A DNA stretch of 64,000 nt from Przewalskia tangutica (taxonomy: Eukaryota; Streptophyta; Magnoliopsida; Solanales; Solanaceae). The notes beneath the pieces were generated by a model. That model worked only from the letters and a program-made list of their open reading frames with translations, did not search any database and had not been told where the DNA came from. Of the stretch, positions 1-11,349 are shown one piece after another (within the stretch, counting starts at the first letter, position 1; every line of letters begins with the position of its first letter). The stretch covers positions 166,149,396 through 166,213,395 of the forward strand of contig CM056718.1 in assembly GCA_029844215.1 (NCBI GenBank), given 5' to 3'. Made by a program: the position numbers and the translations under genes.

Positions 1-109
1 TCTGGGTATCCTGTACCGTGCTCATCCCTAGTGTATGCTGCAATTTTTCTCCTGGGTTAGATAATCTTACGCTTGCATGTAGCCATGTAGCCATGTAGGG
101 ATGTTAAAG

Positions 110-318
110 GGTTATTTGCCCTTTTGTCCCTATTTTATACTGGTCTTTAATTTTTTAACCACAAATGAAACTTATATTTTCTGGGACATAAGTTTTTTAC
201 GGGATCCGACATAATTTATGTCGATCTAGTAAAAATCTTATGCGCGAGAAAGTATAAATTTCATTTGAAGGTCAAAAACTAATGACCAACTCTTTTGAAG
301 GGAAGATCGTGTAATTTT
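110..318. mobile_element. MITE-like inverted-repeat element
   Basis: The two ends are imperfect inverted repeats. The left end reads GTCCCTATTTTA then TGGTCTTTAATTTTT and AAATGAAACTTATA. The right end carries the complementary order (TATAAATTTCATTTGAAGGTCA ending near CGATCTTCCC is a degraded mirror). No coding capacity is seen. The same terminal motif recurs at 29340-29415, so it is a repeat family. Boundaries are approximate and no target duplication was confirmed. Confidence 0.45.
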
Positions 319-1152
319 TTGGATGTTAAATGGGGGCTCGTTATGTTATTATGTTATGATTATATGTAGGAATGTTAAATGATGGATTGAGCTGAATTTG
401 AACTTATTGAAGTGAGTTAGTTAATATGAAAAATAACACAAATACAAATTTTAAAATGTTAATTAAAAAGATTATAACTACTTTCTAAAAATTATGTACA
501 TAAATACAATTTATTTAAAATTTTATCCTTTTAATTTTGAACATACAGCTTTTTACATTCCTGAAATATCAATAACACGTAATATTTCATCTACTGTTTT
601 TTTTTTCAAAAGAAAAACTGTTTTCTCTTTATTTTTTTTAATTTTCACTTGATGATTGATGCAATTATTTATTGTGACTAAAAGATATTATTTGGGTATA
701 TTAATATTAGGAAAAGTACATGAAAAGATATGTATATGGTATAAGAAAAGTATATGATATATCTAAAAATATATGATATACACAAATTGATAAATTTAAC
801 TGAAAAGATGATATTAAAATATTTGTGAATAATAGTACGAAATTGTTATATTGAAGCTTGTGTATTATGCATCGTATATAATATAATAATATCTATTGTG
901 TATATAGTATATAATATTACATTATAGGTACTATATAAATATATTACTACGCGCCAAACAATTGTACTCTACAATAACATATAGAGTAAGAATCAAAAAA
1001 TTTATAAGAGTTAAAATCACTTATTTTGACTTTTTTATCCAATATTATAGGGTAAATCTCAAAATATGAAAGATCTCCCTTCCAAGTCGTACATACGACT
1101 TTCCGCAGAATTCTATATATATTTATGAGATCGAGTATAGAATTCTGTTTAC
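319..1152. other. AT-rich intergenic stretch
   Basis: No gene or recognisable element is seen here. The sequence is very AT-rich with TATA-type low-complexity runs between about 720 and 950. Short open frames are not supported by composition or by similarity to any family I recognise. Confidence 0.5.
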
Positions 1153-1338
1153 TCACTTTATATTGAGTATATATTTCCTTCCCTTTCCTGCTAGGATTGA
1201 TTGTACAATTAAGGTAATGAAATTCTTGATATTTGTGACGGTGAACGCCGAATGGAAAGAAAAAGTGGATGAGAGAGGGGGGCTGTCAAAGACGATTGTG
1301 GAGGAGGAGGCAACCTTAGGAGATATGGGAGGAGACAT
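1153..1338 (-). pseudogene. Ty1-copia gag N-terminus remnant
   Basis: The 61-residue minus-strand frame includes HSAFTVTNIKNFITL, which resembles the conserved beginning of plant Ty1-copia gag (the stretch around 'P-A-x-x-V-x-N-I-K' that precedes the UBN2 capsid region). It lies just downstream, in minus-strand direction, of a primer-binding-site-like motif at 1451-1462 and a probable LTR. The frame breaks soon after this region and no pol follows, so this is the 5' stub of a decayed element. The assignment rests on a short match and on its position relative to the PBS. Confidence 0.45.
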
Positions 1339-1450
1339 GGTGGTTACAACAGAATAACAGGAAAAATCAAAGGAAGGAAAATAATATTTGATGTCGTCGG
1401 CCGAATGGGGGGCAAGGAAAAGAAAGAGGGTTTAGGTGTTTTAGGATTTG

Positions 1451-1462
1451 ACTCTAATACCA
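1451..1462 (-). other. primer binding site (iMet type, one change)
   Basis: On the minus strand this reads TGGTATTAGAGT, one or two changes from the plant initiator-Met tRNA primer site TGGTATCAGAGC. It directly abuts a putative LTR edge beginning TGTAAGATTG on the plus strand. Confidence 0.5.
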
Positions 1463-1666
1463 TGTAAGATTGTATTAATCTTTCTTGGAGAGTCTTTTTC
1501 ATTAATACAAATATATATAGTGTGTACAATGTGGAGTCCTAATATAATATGGATTCTATAACTAACATAATTATACGCCACTAATAATTATAAAATATAT
1601 GGTGAATATTCTATTAATATTCACTAATAAAGAAATTAGGCCTAGAGCCTTTTACATTAGTCAAAA
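1463..1666 (-). mobile_element. short Ty1-copia 5' LTR, degraded
   Basis: An AT-rich block next to the PBS. In element orientation it has a TATATATA-like box followed by ATTAATGAAAAAGACTC, the same layout as the probable LTR at 19763-19930. The outer edge is uncertain and no target duplication was found. Confidence 0.35.
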
Positions 1667-3904
1667 AGAACAAAAGATTATGTACTTAGTGTTTCAAAAC
1701 GAGAGATTTTTTTTTAGTTTTCATCCGATGTTCGATACTCATATAGAAATTTAACTATATCTGAATTCGGGTCGGATAAAATCCATTACTGGGAAGATGT
1801 AGAAAAAGCAAAAGGTGGATGAGGGGAAACAGAATAACAAAAAGATGAACATATCACGCTTATCCTTGCCCGGAGGTGGGCCGCCTAAAAAGCACAAATT
1901 CATGCATTACATACATTAGCCTTTAATTTATTTTGTTGCTTCCACTCCTATATATGTACTAGTAAATCCCCACATTAGAGTAGGGTTGATAACTTGATAA
2001 TACCTAGAGAAGAAAAACGTTAGAAGGGTTTCATTTACTTCCTTATTGGAGTGTCTCTGCAGTTTGAGGATGGAACACGAGGCATAGGCGAATATCCTAG
2101 AATATTATTAGCATAACAAAAAACAAAGCGAATCAATCTCTCCTGTCTACCGCTCCCCAAGCCTCCTTTTTTATTTTGTTTTAATATATATGATAGTGTT
2201 TGTCTGTTTGATTGAGCACGAAGTTTAAAAAAAATTACAATTTAAAACAAGTTATTATGACGGTAAAATGAGAAATTTAATATTAAATTATTTCTATAAA
2301 AAGAAGTATGAGCGACAAATTAAAAAGGAAAGTATAAGAAATAAATTGAGATACTGAGATTACTTCACTTGAACGTAGATATACATATAAAAATTACTTA
2401 AATTTTAACATCTTTTATTGTCAAAACTGCTTTATATTTTTACCTAAGGTTAAGCGGGGCCTTGTCACTTTATTCGTTGCTCGAGATGTAGCATTGGCCA
2501 TTGCAAAAGTAAAAATTCCTCCCTCTGGACTTCCCTTTATCTTTTTAGACCACCAATTCACCAGTTGTATTTTACTAGTACTATGCTTTTTTTCATGTTC
2601 ATGTAATTATGAATCTTTAATATTATTTTCACCCCTAACGACAAAGAATAATATTGAGAGAGAGCTTTGACCTAGCTAGAGTTAATTTTGTTGCATGAAC
2701 ATGGGGTGATATCATGTCAATGATAAGTATTAATTCTCTTCTTTTCTTTAACGGAAAATGATGATGACATTGAGGATTATTATGAAAGTATACTCCTTTT
2801 GCTTCTTTTGAGTTTTCTGTGATTGGATTTTCTTGTGTTTGTGGTAACATTTGCATTGTTTTTAGTGGAATTTTGGCGTTTTCTTTCTTTGACTACTGCT
2901 TTAATTTTCTTCCCTTTTGTTCTTTGCAAAATCTTGTCAAGCACCACTTATATGATATATCCCACTCACAACCGACAAGGAATCACACTTCTCTATTCCT
3001 ATTTGTATAGAAAATCATTTATATCAATCAAATGAAAACTCCATGCAGACATTTTGGAATTTAATCAGCTAAGAGAATATCACCATACAAAGATTGTCCA
3101 TGGAAAATCAAACTGCTCATACTAAATTTCTGTACTCAATAATTGTACGGTGGTGAACACGTAACCGTTAAACTCGTCGAGTTTAAATCATGAATTCGAT
3201 TCGATTATGATAATAATATAAAAGATCATGTCAAAGTGGAACTTACAAGAACCCTAATGACAAGATTAATTCTTAAACAAGCTAGTTATGTTGCTAAGAC
3301 TCTCCAAAAATATTAAAAATTATACTATTTTCTGAAAAGCCGACATGCACCCGATAATACTTTTGAAGAATCCAACCAACATAATAAGTGAGTAATGTAA
3401 GACTTAAGCTAGCATTAGTAAGTAACATTAATTAGTACATCTCAAATAATGAAAATCGAAATCGATGAGGTTATGTAGCTCCATCAAATAAGAAATAAAT
3501 GTAATAGTATACTTTTACTCAAGGAATACAACTTTATACAAGGAGATATGGAGAATATATATCACTGAACTCAACAAAGAGACACTGATATATATATATA
3601 TATATATATATATGGTAATCACCTAGTGTTTCATGAAATGAGTTATTATCACAAATCAAGCAACTATAATATATTTCATGGAAACAGATTATAATGTCAG
3701 AACCCAAATTAGTGAATCTCACATACAACTTCACACACCTTCTAAAAGAACATCCAGTAAAATTACAAGTGATGACCAAGAAAACAAAGATTAAAAACTT
3801 AAATATGCCCCCGTATACTATACTAATTTAGACCCAACGCATACAACATTTTAATCCTTCAGTCAAGTTCACAAATTTACTTACATGAATGAAGCTTAGT
3901 CAAA
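1667..3904. other. intergenic region downstream of the Dof gene
   Basis: No supported gene. The sequence is AT-rich with scattered short frames that show no family features. It contains the AT microsatellite at 3588-3613 and presumably the 3' UTR of the Dof gene just below 3905. Confidence 0.5.
3588..3613. repeat. (AT)n microsatellite
   Basis: About 26 bases of uninterrupted alternating A and T. Confidence 0.9.
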
Positions 3905-5071
3905 TCAAAGAAGATGGCTGGCTGATGAAGAGGAGTTGAGTCCAGTAAACCCTGTCCATGCTTTTCCACCCCAATATTGATTATTATTTTCCATAGTCCC
4001 CAAAAACTGTTTCGTCGAATTTAACCCTTGATCATCATGATAAATATTATTACCAGATGGTGATTCAATTCCTTCACCTTGATGAAAAGGGTACAAATTT
4101 GTGTTTGCTGCCAAAGATGGCAATCTCCACTGATGATCAGATCCTCCAGAGGGTGCAGGTAAATTGTTACTATTATTAGTATTGTTGCTTCCTATTTGAA
4201 ATCCCATTTCATGACCAAGCGCGGCTCCATTGTTGTGTGTTGAAACCAAAGGAGGAGGCTGAAATCCACCATAGTGATGGTTATTTAGGTTTTGGAAGGC
4301 GGCCATGATGGGAGTTAACTCTGTCGATTGCTTGTGTGGAAATTGATGACGTCCAGTAATTATTTCCGTGTTGCAGCTTGAAGGACTTGCACTTGTTAAA
4401 GTGGAAGCAGTACCTATTTGTCTCTCACCAGTACTATTGTTGTTACTGCCAGTGTTCTTTGAGCTATTATTATTACTGCTTTTGCTTCTCTTGTTCCTCC
4501 GGCAACCTCCTCCTACCGGAACGCTTCTCAAGGCACCCCCTCTAGTCCAGTAACGGCGACAAGTCTTGCAGAAGTGCCTTGGTTGTGAAAGGTTGTAGTT
4601 GTTGAAGTAGCAGAACTTAGTGTTTGTTGAATCGCACCTTGGACACTTTAGTCCAGCTTCCGGTAGTGGAATCTTAGCTATCCGGGCTCGATCTACCATG
4701 GAACCAGGCCTGATCGAGCCCATACTGGCCCCCATCTGCACAGGTGTGGGCTGCAGACTTGGTAGCTGGGGATTCTCCAGCCCAGGGTTTCCTTGCTGAT
4801 GGTCTGGCTGCTGTAAATGAAAAATATCAAGAAGAAGAAAAAGAAGCAGCAAAGTTAGGGAATTTAGTTCACTAACTCTATATAAGTACTCATATATACC
4901 TAGCATATTCAAGAACAAGACTAGTAGAGAATATGAATATTATTACTCTTTTTTTTTTCTTTTTTTCTTTTTGAAGAAGATATGTATCATGAGTGGAGGA
5001 TTAAAGATTTAAATCCATACCTGATGCAAATTGGGATGATCTAGATACACAGGAAAAGATGAGAAAACCAT
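3905..5071 (-). CDS. DOF: Dof-type zinc-finger transcription factor, two exons
   Basis: A plant-specific DNA-binding protein; Dof proteins bind AAAG cores in promoters in the nucleus. Exon 1 is 5021-5071 (MVFSSFPVYLDHPNLHQ, 17 codons, ending in a GT donor). Exon 2 is 3905-4810, giving about 318 residues in phase. The Dof domain lies at about residues 72-127 with the C-x2-C-x21-C-x2-C finger (C73, C76, C98, C101), followed by the conserved WTRGGALRSVPVGGGCRRNK basic end. The next 25 residues are Ser/Asn-rich, and the C-terminus ends NSSSSASHLL. The MVFSS start in a tiny first exon, the RARIAKIPLPE segment before the finger and the C-terminal motif match the Arabidopsis DOF5.1/DOF2.4/DOF3.6 group, several of which act in vascular and early phloem patterning. 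The exact orthologue is not resolved. The frame is intact, and this is the clearest host gene in the window. An upstream methionine in the intron read-through is rejected in favour of the spliced start. Confidence 0.95.
4811..5020 (-). other. Dof intron with tandem NAGNAG acceptor
   Basis: A phase-0 intron of 210 bases. The donor is GTATGG after CATCAG. The acceptor region reads TTTACAGCAG, so either AG could be used; the second would remove a single Gln. The preceding tract is pyrimidine-rich in part. Confidence 0.85.
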
Positions 5072-5452
5072 AGTTTTTTCCTTTGATCTCTTTGATCTTT
5101 ATCTCCTTTATAAAAGGTTGATAATTTTTTTTGGAACTATGTCCTGGAGAGAATCACACTAAAGAGAGGAAGGGAATACCAGAGCCCCAATAAAAGGAGA
5201 AGAAAGAAGATGAAGGCAAAAAATAAAAGGGGAGGTAGCATATAGAGAGTTTTAATTTAGTTTAATTTTTTCTTCTCTTTTTGTTTTTACTACTATATTT
5301 TTAGGGTTTTGTAATTTGAGTGGGGGGAAGTTCCTTCGCATCTAAGCTTTCTTTGTTGATACCCTTTGGACTATATATACATAATATTAGTGCTTGATAA
5401 AAAGTAAAGTATAGTGACTCTCTATTATATCAACTATAGTAGTACTAGTAGC

Positions 5453-5460
5453 TTTTATAT
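5453..5460 (-). promoter_or_regulatory. candidate TATA box of the Dof gene
   Basis: On the minus strand the context is CCATATATAAAAGC, a good plant TATA box, about 380 bases upstream of the Dof start. A second candidate (TATATATA) lies near 5372-5379. The choice between them is a guess without transcript data. Confidence 0.4.
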
Positions 5461-5614
5461 ATGGTGGGATCCTCTCTTACGTATTTGAAATTCTAAATGG
5501 GGCAGTCAAATGGATCATATCATTGCACCTCCCCATAATGATCTATAGTGATATTCTTTGGACCCCTTTTGTCTGTTCTTTTTTTTTTTGGGATAGATAA
5601 TACTGTTAGCTAAT

Positions 5615-5904
5615 TGTTAGAGTGGGTTAAAGTCCCACATTGTTGGGGAATGAACGGGAGGTTGCTTATATGGACTTTAGCAATTCTCCCCTTATAATTT
5701 AGCTTTTGGAGTTGAGTTAGGTCTAAGAGTCTAATCCATTCCCGTTTGGGCTCCCGGTTCACACTTCAGTTGGGCCCTGGGTGTGAAGGGGGTGTTAGAG
5801 TGGGTTAAAGCCCCACATTAATATTGAAATAGACTGTTGGTTTGCTTATATGGACTTTGACAATCCTTCTCTCATGAACTAGCTTTTGAAGTTGAGTTAG
5901 GTCT
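5615..5904 (+). mobile_element. TRIM-type miniature LTR element
   Basis: Two direct copies of about 110 bases (5615-5724 and 5793-5904) both start TGTTAGAGTGGGTTAAAG and contain CTTATATGGACTTT and AGCTTTTG-AGTTGAGTTAGGTCT. They are separated by only 68 bases that end in a purine run (GAAGGGGG) directly before the second copy, as expected for a polypurine tract. There is no coding capacity. Related copies lie at 22035-22340, 30018-30125 and 32610-32715. No target duplication was seen. Confidence 0.65.
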
Positions 5905-6697
5905 TACGATAAGAAATGTTACTACTTTTTATGGTACCCTGGGGTAATTAGCCCAACAGTTAGGTTTCTTCTCTTCCCTGGCTCATCTCCTTTTCTGCTT
6001 TATGCACTTGTCTGTTTATATCTTCTAAAGTTTATGAGTAGCTTTCTTTAATCAACCCACATGCAATTTGATGTCACTTAAAGTCATCAAATGTGGAGAT
6101 ACGTTCTAAACTCAAACATCGGATCAACTGTAAACTTGTTTAACTTATATATACATACATCGCTGGTGTAAATTGACTTTGCATGCTTACCTAAAAGATC
6201 TTTCATAAAAAGTGTGGTTTTAATCGTGAAAATAAGAAAGTTTTTTGACAATATAAAACTTCTATTAAACCGACGGTGAAATATTAGTTAAATACATCTT
6301 TAATTCTAAGGTTAGTACCAAATCCAATTGAGCATTTGTGGTTGTGGAGCTCAAACCTCCGTGATACCAGTACTGGTCTAGGGTTCCCAACTTCCCATTA
6401 AGTTATATATGGTGAAGAGAAATATGCATTACTTTACTCAAATAAATAAAGAGCAGCACAATATAGTACTCTTTTGTAGGTAATATGACTAAACGAGTGA
6501 TAAACTTTTAATATAAAAAAGGGGGAACTTCTATAAGTTCATATTGAAATGCATAAGAAGTGAATACTAAAGGTATACGACGCTAATTTCCGAAAGCTTC
6601 ATCGCTTTTTAGTTAATTCTCCAGAATTTTAGGAGAGGTAATTAAAGAATAACAATTCTTGACTTCATAAAACAAAGTGTTGAAATAAATAATATAT
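5905..6697. other. intergenic stretch, no gene seen
   Basis: AT-rich sequence without a supported frame or RNA gene. Nothing in it matches the repeats described elsewhere in the window. Confidence 0.5.
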
Positions 6698-7444
6698 TGT
6701 TGGAAATTTATTAACGTGAATTAAAGTTAATCCTATTATTTATGACTCGAACAATTGGGGTCCCGTATGTCGGTAACGTCGTTTCCACACACGTGCACAC
6801 GTTGTACCAATGATCGTAAATTTCCTTAGAGAAACGAATATTGGTACGTAAATAAAATGTTTGAGACATGAAATAATAGACAGTTATAGGCCAAATGATA
6901 AGTATTTCACGTTGGTAAATGAATGAATACGTGTACGACGTGTAAAGATGAAAAAGCCTCGGAAATCACCGCGGAACCGCGAAGGGCCGCGACGCTAATT
7001 GGTGGTTTGTCTACTGGAAGTCAGGCGCCGCAGCCCTTCACTGGCAGTGAGGTCGACGGAAGACGAAAAGTTTCTGACTTTTAGGCTGGTTTTGGGGCAT
7101 TGATCCTCCATTAATTGACACTTGAATTCAACCATTATTTGGCTGAATTATAACCTCTCAATAAGTGTCGTTACATGACTATTGATTGTCATTAGTTGGC
7201 TAGATGAGAGGTCATTTTTCACACACTATAAATTGAGGCCTTAGACTCAATTGGAAAAAACATTTGCTATCAGAAATTTCTGAATTCTTCTTCCTCTCTA
7301 AGCTTTCTTTCACACACTCAAAAGGTTATTCTTTTGGTAAACATTTGAGTTTCCTTTGCTCACTTTTTCATTATTGTTTTATCTTGGGAGACAAGATGTC
7401 AATTACCGTAAAAAGATATATATGTGGCAACACTCGACTCAACA
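6698..7444 (+). mobile_element. LTR-like fragment with TATA box and GC-rich block
   Basis: The block could run from TGTTGG at 6698 to CAACA near 7444. It holds a GC-rich patch at about 6965-7060 (ACCGCGGAACCGCG, GGCGCCGC), followed by a TATA box (TATAAAT at 7227-7233). That is the same order as in the Tat-type LTRs of this window. No matching target duplication was found, so the edges and even the LTR call are tentative. Confidence 0.3.
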
Positions 7445-7526
7445 AACCTCTTATTCTTGTTCTTATTTCCAAATTGCATTCTTTGTACGGGAATGTAAGT
7501 AACGATTTGCTGACATATGAAATACA

Positions 7527-8095
7527 CATATCCTTCATGTCAAAACATTGTTTCAACATGTTCTTAGTCTCTAGTATCAACCCAGACTGCTCCGTGTGAT
7601 CAACATGTCATCTACGTAAAGACATATCATAACGAATGAGTCGGCATTTCCTTTCGTGTAGACACATTTGTCACACTCATTAATGACAAACCCTTTCGAT
7701 AGTAGAGTACTATCAAATTTTTCGTGTCATTGCTTCGGGGCCTGTTTCAGCCCATATAGAGATTTGATAAGCCGACAGACTTTCTTCTCTTGTCCTGGAA
7801 CCACATACCCCTCGGGTTGTCCATATAGATTTCTTCTTCCAAATCACCATTTAGAAAGATTGTCTTGACATCCATTTGATGTATTTCAAGATCCCGCAAT
7901 GCAGCGATAACTACGAATACTCGTATAGACGTCATTCTAGACACCGGAGAGTAGGTGTCAAAGTAATCAAGACCCTGTTTTGTCGATAGCCCTTGACTAC
8001 CAACCTGGCCTTGTACTTGTCTATAGATCCATCTGCTTTCAACTTCCGTTTGAGTATCCATTTACAACCCAACGGTTTGTTTCCTGGAGGAATAT
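7527..8095 (-). pseudogene. Ty1-copia reverse transcriptase remnant
   Basis: Translation in minus-strand frames shows an RT N-terminal part (DYFDTYSPVSRMTSIR, IHQMDVKTIFLNGDLEEEIY), then YVDD at 7607-7618 and NMLKQCFDMKDM, where similarity ends. These are the conserved palm motifs of copia RT. The frame breaks around 7747 and again after YVDD, so it is non-functional. It is the 3' part of the same element as 9272-10215, separated from it by an inserted LTR. The GAG-pre-integrase and integrase regions that should lie between protease and RT are absent, so an internal deletion preceded or accompanied the LTR insertion. Confidence 0.8.
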
Positions 8096-9271
8096 TGATC
8101 GGTGTATTTTATATACACCTTTTGAGTCATTTTTAGTTAGTATTTTACTCATTTCATTTATGTTTAGTATAGTATTAGGGTTGTTTTTCTTTCTTTTGTG
8201 TCACAACGGTCAGAAATGGAGAAATGACAAAAAGGAGATGAAATGAGCATAAATGAGATGAAATTACACACAAAAGGGCCAAGAAATGAAGTCTAAGAAG
8301 TTCCGGGAATTATAGAGGAGACAGACGAAGACTGGACGAACAAAGGACGAAGAAATGAAAAATCTGGAAGAATGCCGTCACCGGCGCCGCGGCGCCTGGC
8401 AGCAGCGCCGCGACGCCGACCACTGAAGCCGTCCGAAGCTCTCTGATTTTCAGGCGTCGTGGCGCCAGTTGCAGGGCCGCGGCGCCGACGCGGGATTTCT
8501 GAGTTTTGGGCCGAATTTGACACGTTTTCAGAGTCTAAAAGGGATAAATTTTCCTACCTAAATATTCCTTAAACCCTTTACCTAAAGGATTCCATAACTT
8601 TTCCTAAACCCTTTACCTAAAAGGATTCCATAACTTTTCCTAAACCCTTTACCTAAAAGGATTCCATAACCTTTCCTACCTACATAATCCCTAACCCTTT
8701 ACCTAAAGAATTCTTGGGTTATAAATAGTCTCTACATCATTAGAAGAATTCATCCATCCATCACCCATCCCATCCACCATCCTACAAACCATACCACATT
8801 CCATTCTCCATCCACCATTCCATTCCATTCCATCTTGTAAATATTCCACAACACAATCCTTGGATGCTAGAAGGCTTGGAGACTTGTTTTTGAGTATTTT
8901 CTTTTCTTTCTTTTTGCTTTGTTTATTTCAGTTCATGTATGGAGATTATATTAGTTCTTAGCGTGACTATGACTAGGAGCTAATTACTTTGTTAGGGATT
9001 TCCTTGTGATTCACTTGAAACTCTATTCATGAATTAATATATTAGTTTGGTTTCTTCTTCACTTATTTAAGATTTATTCAATAGTTGTTTTGATTGCTTG
9101 ATAATTAATTGATCACTAGTTATCATCACTTATATGAGTTCTACTCGAAATCCGAAAGGGGAGATTGTGAATATGCTATAGTTGAATAAACATAGGTTTA
9201 AATCGTGGACGAAAGTACCCCGATACTTGTGTAGCTTAATAGGTTATTGCTCTTAATCCTCTTTTGTAGTC
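8096..9271 (+). mobile_element. Tat/Athila-type LTR inserted in copia element, 3' end missing
   Basis: It starts TGATCGGTGTATTTTATATA like the LTRs at 12706, 41451 and 47441 (the last two on the minus strand). It carries GC-rich blocks (GGCGCCGCGGCGCC at 8383-8396), several copies of a CCTTTACCTAAA(A)GGATTC motif at 8575-8710, and a TATA box (TTATAAATAG near 8718). Compared with the full LTR at 62063-63397 it lacks roughly the last 390 bases. AATAT flanks both sides (8091-8095 and 9272-9276), so the copy looks truncated at a short match to its own target duplication. Confidence 0.75.
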
Positions 9272-10215
9272 AATATCTGGGACATGCATCACCTCCTTCA
9301 GAGTAAGCTCCTTTCCAAAAGTCATCTTCATGATTACCTTTCCTACCTCAGCACCTCAGAGGAAGCGTTGTTGCCCATGAACAAATTATCTGTGATTGGT
9401 GTATATGTGGAGAAGGCTTCTCTGTTGGAACAGATGTGACGGGTAGAACCCGTATCCATCCACCACTGCATATGATTCTCAACGAGGTTTGCTACAAGTA
9501 CCACCGCTGAGAACTCCTCAATCATATCGTCAAGAAGCGTATTTTCGACGATGTTAGCCTTAGCCTTGCCCTTGACCTTCTCTTTATTCTCGTTGTTGAG
9601 TTTGCGGCAATCCTTGATCATGTGACCAGGTTTACCACAGTGATGACAGTTCCCCTTAAATTTCTCTGTTGTTGGGGTCTTAATATCCTTCTGGAACTTT
9701 CACTTCTTGCTCGTGTTTCCTCTGGCCTCCGTCAAATTTGTCGTAGCCTCAGCGGGTTGATTCCCCTTTGGCATGACTTTCTTATTACCCTCCTGAATCT
9801 AGAGTTTGATAATAAGTTCCTCAAAGGTCATCTCCTTTGTCTTGAGTTTCAAGTAACTCATAAACTCATTCCACGAAAGAGGTAACTTCTCAATTAATGA
9901 GGGAACCAGAAATTGCTCATTTGGTTTCATTCCTTCCAAATCCAGGTGATGTAGAATCATTTGAAATTTCTGGACTTGGGACATCACAATTTTGCTGTCC
10001 ACCATTTGAAATTTCAGAAATTTCTCAACGATGAACTTCTTAATACCAGCATCTTGTGCGTTGTATTTTTTCTGCAGTTTATCCCACAACTCTTTGGCGG
10101 TGACAACGGTGAAATACACCGTGTAGAAAGGATCAGACAAATAATTCAGAATATAATTCCTGCAAATGAAGTCACTATGAATCCAAGCATCATGAACCAT
10201 CTTCACGTCGTTAAC
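9272..10215 (-). pseudogene. Ty1-copia gag and protease remnant
   Basis: Reading down the minus strand, 9799-10206 has a UBN2-type capsid region (AKELWDKLQKKYNAQDAG, SLIEKLPLSWNEF). Next comes a CCHC zinc knuckle near 9630-9660 (CHHCGKPGHMIKDC) and then protease sequence with WWMDTGSTRHIC; the catalytic triad reads DTG. It ends in the stretch HVPDI, where the inserted LTR begins. At least one stop and one frameshift separate gag from the zinc knuckle. The spacing and order are normal for a copia element up to protease; integrase is missing. Confidence 0.8.
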
Positions 10216-10902
10216 TACATGAATATCTTGACCCCCTCCAAACGTTTATATTACCCCATGCACCAGTTTTAAAAAAAGTGTTTGAAGTTCTCAATACTGA
10301 CCCTAGGTGCATTTGACTAAAAGAAACAGCTTCGTTGAAATGTTATTCTTTCGACTTTTGTTGCTTTAATGTTACAGCAACAATGGACGTTATCTCCGGC
10401 TAATAATCTCTTTATCTCATTTTATGTGATATTTTTTATTTTTTAGTCTATTTTTTTAAATGAATATGTTTTATATTTAAAAATAATTTAATTTTAAACT
10501 TTTAATTTTATCATTTACATGATTTTATATTCGCAATAAATATCTATGGTCTGTTTTAAATCACAATTTTTTTTTTATCTCTTTCTTAAATTAGGTGTTC
10601 ATTTAAATACTCTCACGTAAAAGGGGAAGGGAGAATGTTATTGTTGCTAGAGTGTTGCTTTTAGTTGCAAATCAGAATATCATGGCTCGACTTTCGATAC
10701 AATATGATCTCAATAAGGTAATTCTCCCTAAATCGTGTTACTAATAGAATTGTGATCACTAATATGCCGATAATATAATAGTCTTTTGTATATATGAGTT
10801 TACCAACGTATCATATCATCAGTGAGTTGTGGTTTATGTTCTCTCCTCAAATTTAGTTTTAATTTTTTCAAAGAAGTGCTTATTTTAAAAATATGAGGTG
10901 TT
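10216..10902. other. AT-rich stretch without gene
   Basis: No gene seen. It may include the leader of the copia element above 10215, but no PBS or LTR could be recognised. Confidence 0.4.
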
Positions 10903-11234
10903 TGTTAATTTCTGGATATGAAGAGGAGAAGCAGCGAAAACGATGAAGAAACGAGGAAGAGAAGAAAACTGAGAAGCAGAGGAGATGAGAGCAAAAGCTA
11001 TTCTGTGTTTCTCTTTTATTTTGCTCAAACTAACTATTACAAGAATAATCCTAATTTATAGACTAAGACTAAGCTAACTAATATTGTTAATTCTAATTTC
11101 ACTCTAACATTGTACGCTAACACCCAATATTGCTATCTCTAAATGTTACCAATAGCCCAACATTTCAGTATATATATGTGATATGTATACTGAGTACATA
11201 TATGTGTATATCCGTGTATCCTTATATCTCAACA
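10903..11234 (-). repeat. 3' LTR of the LARD-type element
   Basis: 332 bases, TGTT...AACA on the plus strand, nearly identical to 15292-15646 apart from a short deletion near 11105 and scattered substitutions. Confidence 0.92.
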
Positions 11235-11349
11235 TCCCCCCTCAAGCTAAGCCCTGAAAACGGAGGTTTCAGTCCTAGCTTGAAGATGATAGCAAAACAA
11301 AACAAGCAACAAGTAGATCCCTTTGCCAAGCATATCTAGCAACAATCTG

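Noticed and set aside
4368..4553. Leu-rich plus-strand frame
   Set aside because: Antisense shadow of the Ser/Asn-rich part of the Dof exon.
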